DNA of 64,000 nucleotides, taken from Quercus robur (taxonomy: Eukaryota; Streptophyta; Magnoliopsida; Fagales; Fagaceae). The translations under genes and the position numbers were made by a program. This document shows positions 61,701 to 64,000 of the stretch, one piece after another. The DNA is taken from the NCBI RefSeq assembly GCF_932294415.1, contig NC_065538.1, positions 75,679,834-75,743,833 on the forward strand. The letters are read 5' to 3'. A model generated the notes under the pieces. The model saw nothing but the letters and a program-made list of their open reading frames with translations. It was not told where the DNA came from and did not search any database. Every line of letters begins with the position of its first letter. Positions within the stretch are counted from its first letter, which is position 1.

Positions 61701-62985
61701 ATTTGTTCACCTTCATCTCCAAACCTAACAAACCCATAACCCTTTGTACGAGATGTGACCCTATCAATCACAACCTTTGCACCCTTAACTGTAGGATAAC
61801 GGGCCCTGAAGGTTTCTTGTAACATATAATCAGTGACATCAGGAGCCAGATCCCCAACAAATATTGTGAAGTCAGGAGAATCATCAGAGCGCCTCTCGCC
61901 CGAACTAAAAGTTGCCCAGTTCAGTCTAAAGTTCTGCCCACCATTTGGCATTATGCTACCATTGTATGTTTGAAGTACTCTTTCTGCCGTAGCACGATTA
62001 GCAAACTCAAGAAAACCATAACCCTCTGATTGGCCAGTTTGCTTATTGCGGATCACTTTCACCGTAGTAACTTGCTGTAATCACAAACATATTTAATTAA
62101 TAACCCCTTTCAAAAAGGACTTGAAACCCCTCACTTTCCACCAGTTTATTTGTATATGCACATGATTTACAGTTTAAAACAAAATAGAACAATGATGATT
62201 TGGTACCACTGATGCTTGAATCCTAATTTTGTTCACTATATATCCATGACAATTTTATATACATAAGGGGAAAAACCCTAACTTTCTCCCCACAGAAAAA
62301 TGTCTACGAACCATAGGCAAAACCAAATCTTTCCTACATGGTCCCCCTACAGTCCAACCCACCCAAGAAAAAGCCAAAAAAAAATAATAATAATAATAAG
62401 AAAAGAGAGAGTAAAGCCCACAAAGTTTTCACGAACAAAAGATAACAGAAACATAAACAGGATCCAAAAACAAAATATGAGTACGCAACAAAACAACCAT
62501 TCTGACAAAGAAGTCTCAGAGACAATAAATCAAACACCTAAATCGCATAACAAAAACAAACACAAAACACACAACACAATCTCACAGATCAAAACCCAGA
62601 AACCAAAAACGAGTAAAAAGCACGTAGAAAAGCGATGTAGGGTGTGCGCTATTGTAGGTGAAGGGTATACCTCTCCGGTCTGAGCGAAACAATTGTAGAG
62701 ATAAGTCTCGTCCATCCAGTACTGGAGGTCTCCGATCCAGAGAGTGCGGACCTCGTCGGCGCTGGTGGGCTGCGCTTGGGCTTGCGCCTGGTGGTGGAGG
62801 TGGTGCTGTGCTGGGGGCTGAGGGGCCCACATCTGAGGTGGGGCTTGAACCGCCGCACCGGGCTGGGCTTGTGGTGGCATCATCATGTAGGGTTGTTGTG
62901 GGTGTGGGTGTGGATATTGTGGCTGCTGGGTCTGTTGTTGTTGTAGTGGAGGAGCCACACCTGTTGGAGGAGCTGGCTGCATCAT
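58748..62985 (-). CDS. RBP45B: RBP45/47-type RNA-binding protein, three RRMs, six exons
   Basis: Exons from 5' to 3': 62671-62985, 61600-62074, 59409-59464, 59200-59330, 59011-59107, 58748-58930. They total 1257 nt, 418 residues; Arabidopsis RBP45B has about 405. A Gln/Pro-rich N-terminus (residues 1-75) is followed by RRM1 (RNP2 LWIGDL at 82-87, RNP1 EGYGFLEF at 122-129), RRM2 (IFVGDL at 176-181, KGYGFVRF at 216-223) and RRM3 (IFVGNL at 283-288, RCGFVQF at 317-323), then a Gly/Tyr/Gln-rich tail ending QQQQAGYS. This is the oligouridylate/poly(A)-binding RBP45/47 family, nuclear proteins related to yeast Nam8 that act in mRNA processing and join stress granules. ATG 62985 is followed at once by a second ATG. 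The exon 3 donor (ACT|GTGGGT) is weak but needed to keep RRM3 in frame. Symbol assigned by similarity; RBP45A/C are alternatives. Confidence 0.92.
59948..60035 (+). mobile_element. tRNA-derived SINE-like element in RBP45 intron 2
   Basis: A box A-like stretch (TACCTCAGTGACATTGCCTGG, near 59956) precedes a perfect box B GGTTCAAATCC (59997-60007) and a C-rich then A-rich end. It lies antisense to the RBP45 gene. The ends are approximate. Confidence 0.5.
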
Positions 62986-63120
62986 CTTTGCTCTGCTGCT
63001 TTTGTCTTTGAAAACACAGAGACAGAGAGAGAGAGCACAGAGACAAAGAGAGTGCGTGGGTTTTGGGGTGTGGGTGTGTGTAACCCTAATGAATGAAAGA
63101 GAGAGAGAGAGAGAGAAAGA
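62986..63120 (-). promoter_or_regulatory. RBP45 pyrimidine-rich leader with telo-box-like motif
   Basis: The coding-strand sequence upstream of the ATG is a CT-repeat-rich leader containing TTAGGGTT (plus strand AACCCTAA at 63082-63089). CT-rich leaders and telo-box motifs are common near the transcription start of plant translation and RNA-processing genes. No TATA box was obvious. Confidence 0.45.
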
Positions 63121-63190
63121 GTAAAAGGATTGGGGTTATGAGATTAGAGAAGGTGCACGTAATCTGTACGCGTGGCGGATGTAGAGTTTT

Positions 63191-63214
63191 GGGGGGGGGG
63201 GGGGGGGGGGGGGG
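63191..63214. repeat. Run of 24 G upstream of RBP45
   Basis: An uninterrupted G homopolymer (C on the coding strand of RBP45) lies about 205-230 nt before the start codon. It could form a G-quadruplex on the non-coding strand. Confidence 0.8.
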
Positions 63215-64000
63215 TGGTTTGTCTTTCGTGGGTATGGGGTCACCGTCCAAGAAAATTGTCTTCGAGCTCAATTTTGATTATCATAGAGATTTCTAGTCGT
63301 TTGATAAAAATAAAAATAAAATAAAAAACTAAATATAGAGGGGTTATTTTTTTTATTTGTAAAATATATACAAGGGAAAATTTGTTTCCCCTATTTGCAA
63401 GTTTTGTGTATGGAATACATCATGTAATATAATAGTTATTTTTAGGGTTAATCAAGGACCGATCAAGTTGACTAACTCACTCAACTTAGACTGATTCATC
63501 AAGATTTAAGTGGTTTAAATAAGTGGCTGTTGATAAAGGTTCCAATATTTCAAAACTTGTCTTAAATGGGTTGGGTGTCAATTCACCTACTTGAAAATAT
63601 GACGAAACTAACCAATCCAAGTTTTAATGTGTTTTTGGCTATTTCTCTACCCAAATCTTGCAAATATCTTAAGGTCTTCAACAAGATTGGAGATCTCCAC
63701 CTCTTCGCACTGTTTTTGCTCTTCATCACCACTGTTAGCCGGTTTCAATCATATTTAACCATCATCCATGGAAAGCCACACGATTGAATTGTCATTTATG
63801 ATCGATTATTAATGGCTTTCATCCTCCTCTACTCGATGTGAATAGGTTGAGTATAAACGTGACTCCATCTGACATATAGATGCCCCTAGTTATTCTATCA
63901 TTGGATTTTCATCTTCTTTTTTCATAGAGCTTTAACCTATAATGTTTGCTTTTGGTCTAAAAAACTATTTCCTAACTCAAAAAATGACACTTAATAAATT
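63215..64000. other. RBP45 upstream DNA
   Basis: After about 63300 the sequence is AT-rich with no supported gene. The 73-residue ORF at 63566-63787 has no recognisable domain and is not called. Confidence 0.4.

Noticed and set aside
62300..63011. Plus-strand ORFs of 127 and 117 aa across RBP45 exon 1
   Set aside because: They are antisense to the RRM1 and Gln/Pro-rich coding sequence; low-complexity codons leave the opposite strand open.

Overview
This window reads as nuclear DNA of a dicot, most likely a woody one. It is AT-rich, the genes have several introns with ordinary GT-AG borders, and the gaps are full of short transposons, solo LTRs, SINE-like and LINE pieces and microsatellites. 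All recognisable proteins are plant families. Fagales (oak/beech/chestnut type) is my guess from the look of the repeats, not something proved here. There is no prokaryotic operon, CRISPR array or rRNA.

Layout. At 0.8-1.7 kb are the last three exons of a MATE transporter (+), whose 5' part lies before the window. Partial copies of this 3' end follow at 5.8-6.9 kb, 9.26-9.33 kb and 15.4-16.7 kb, with a decayed relic at 28.0 kb. The copies are broken by precisely bounded insertions: a 400-bp MITE, a 331-bp MITE and a 1.09-kb solo LTR, each with a perfect target-site duplication. At 12.6-14.6 kb are only the last two exons of an OSCA/CSC1-type channel gene (-). At 17.6-24.3 kb lies a complete nine-exon HSP70-16-type chaperone gene (-). 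The stretch from 25 to 38 kb is mostly transposon-derived. At 38.3-38.7 kb is a single-exon gene for a small basic protein of unknown function (-). From 38.8 to 50.6 kb I see no complete gene, only a solo LTR inserted into an older tandem duplication and a LINE RNase H relic.

At 50.66-51.91 kb is an AT-hook nuclear protein gene (+), at 53.5-55.9 kb Mediator subunit MED21 (+, four exons), at 57.2-58.3 kb a subtilase gene fragment enclosed by long inverted repeats, and at 58.7-63.0 kb a complete six-exon RBP45-type RNA-binding protein gene (-).

The genes do not form one pathway. As I remember it, MATE, HSP70-16 and RBP45B homologues are neighbours in Arabidopsis (At1g11670, At1g11660, At1g11650), so the window may keep an old gene order stretched by transposons and interrupted by the AT-hook gene and MED21. 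I found no convincing new molecular system. The most unusual pattern is a 38-nt subterminal palindrome shared by three transposon-like elements, with fixed ends but different, still self-complementary cores.
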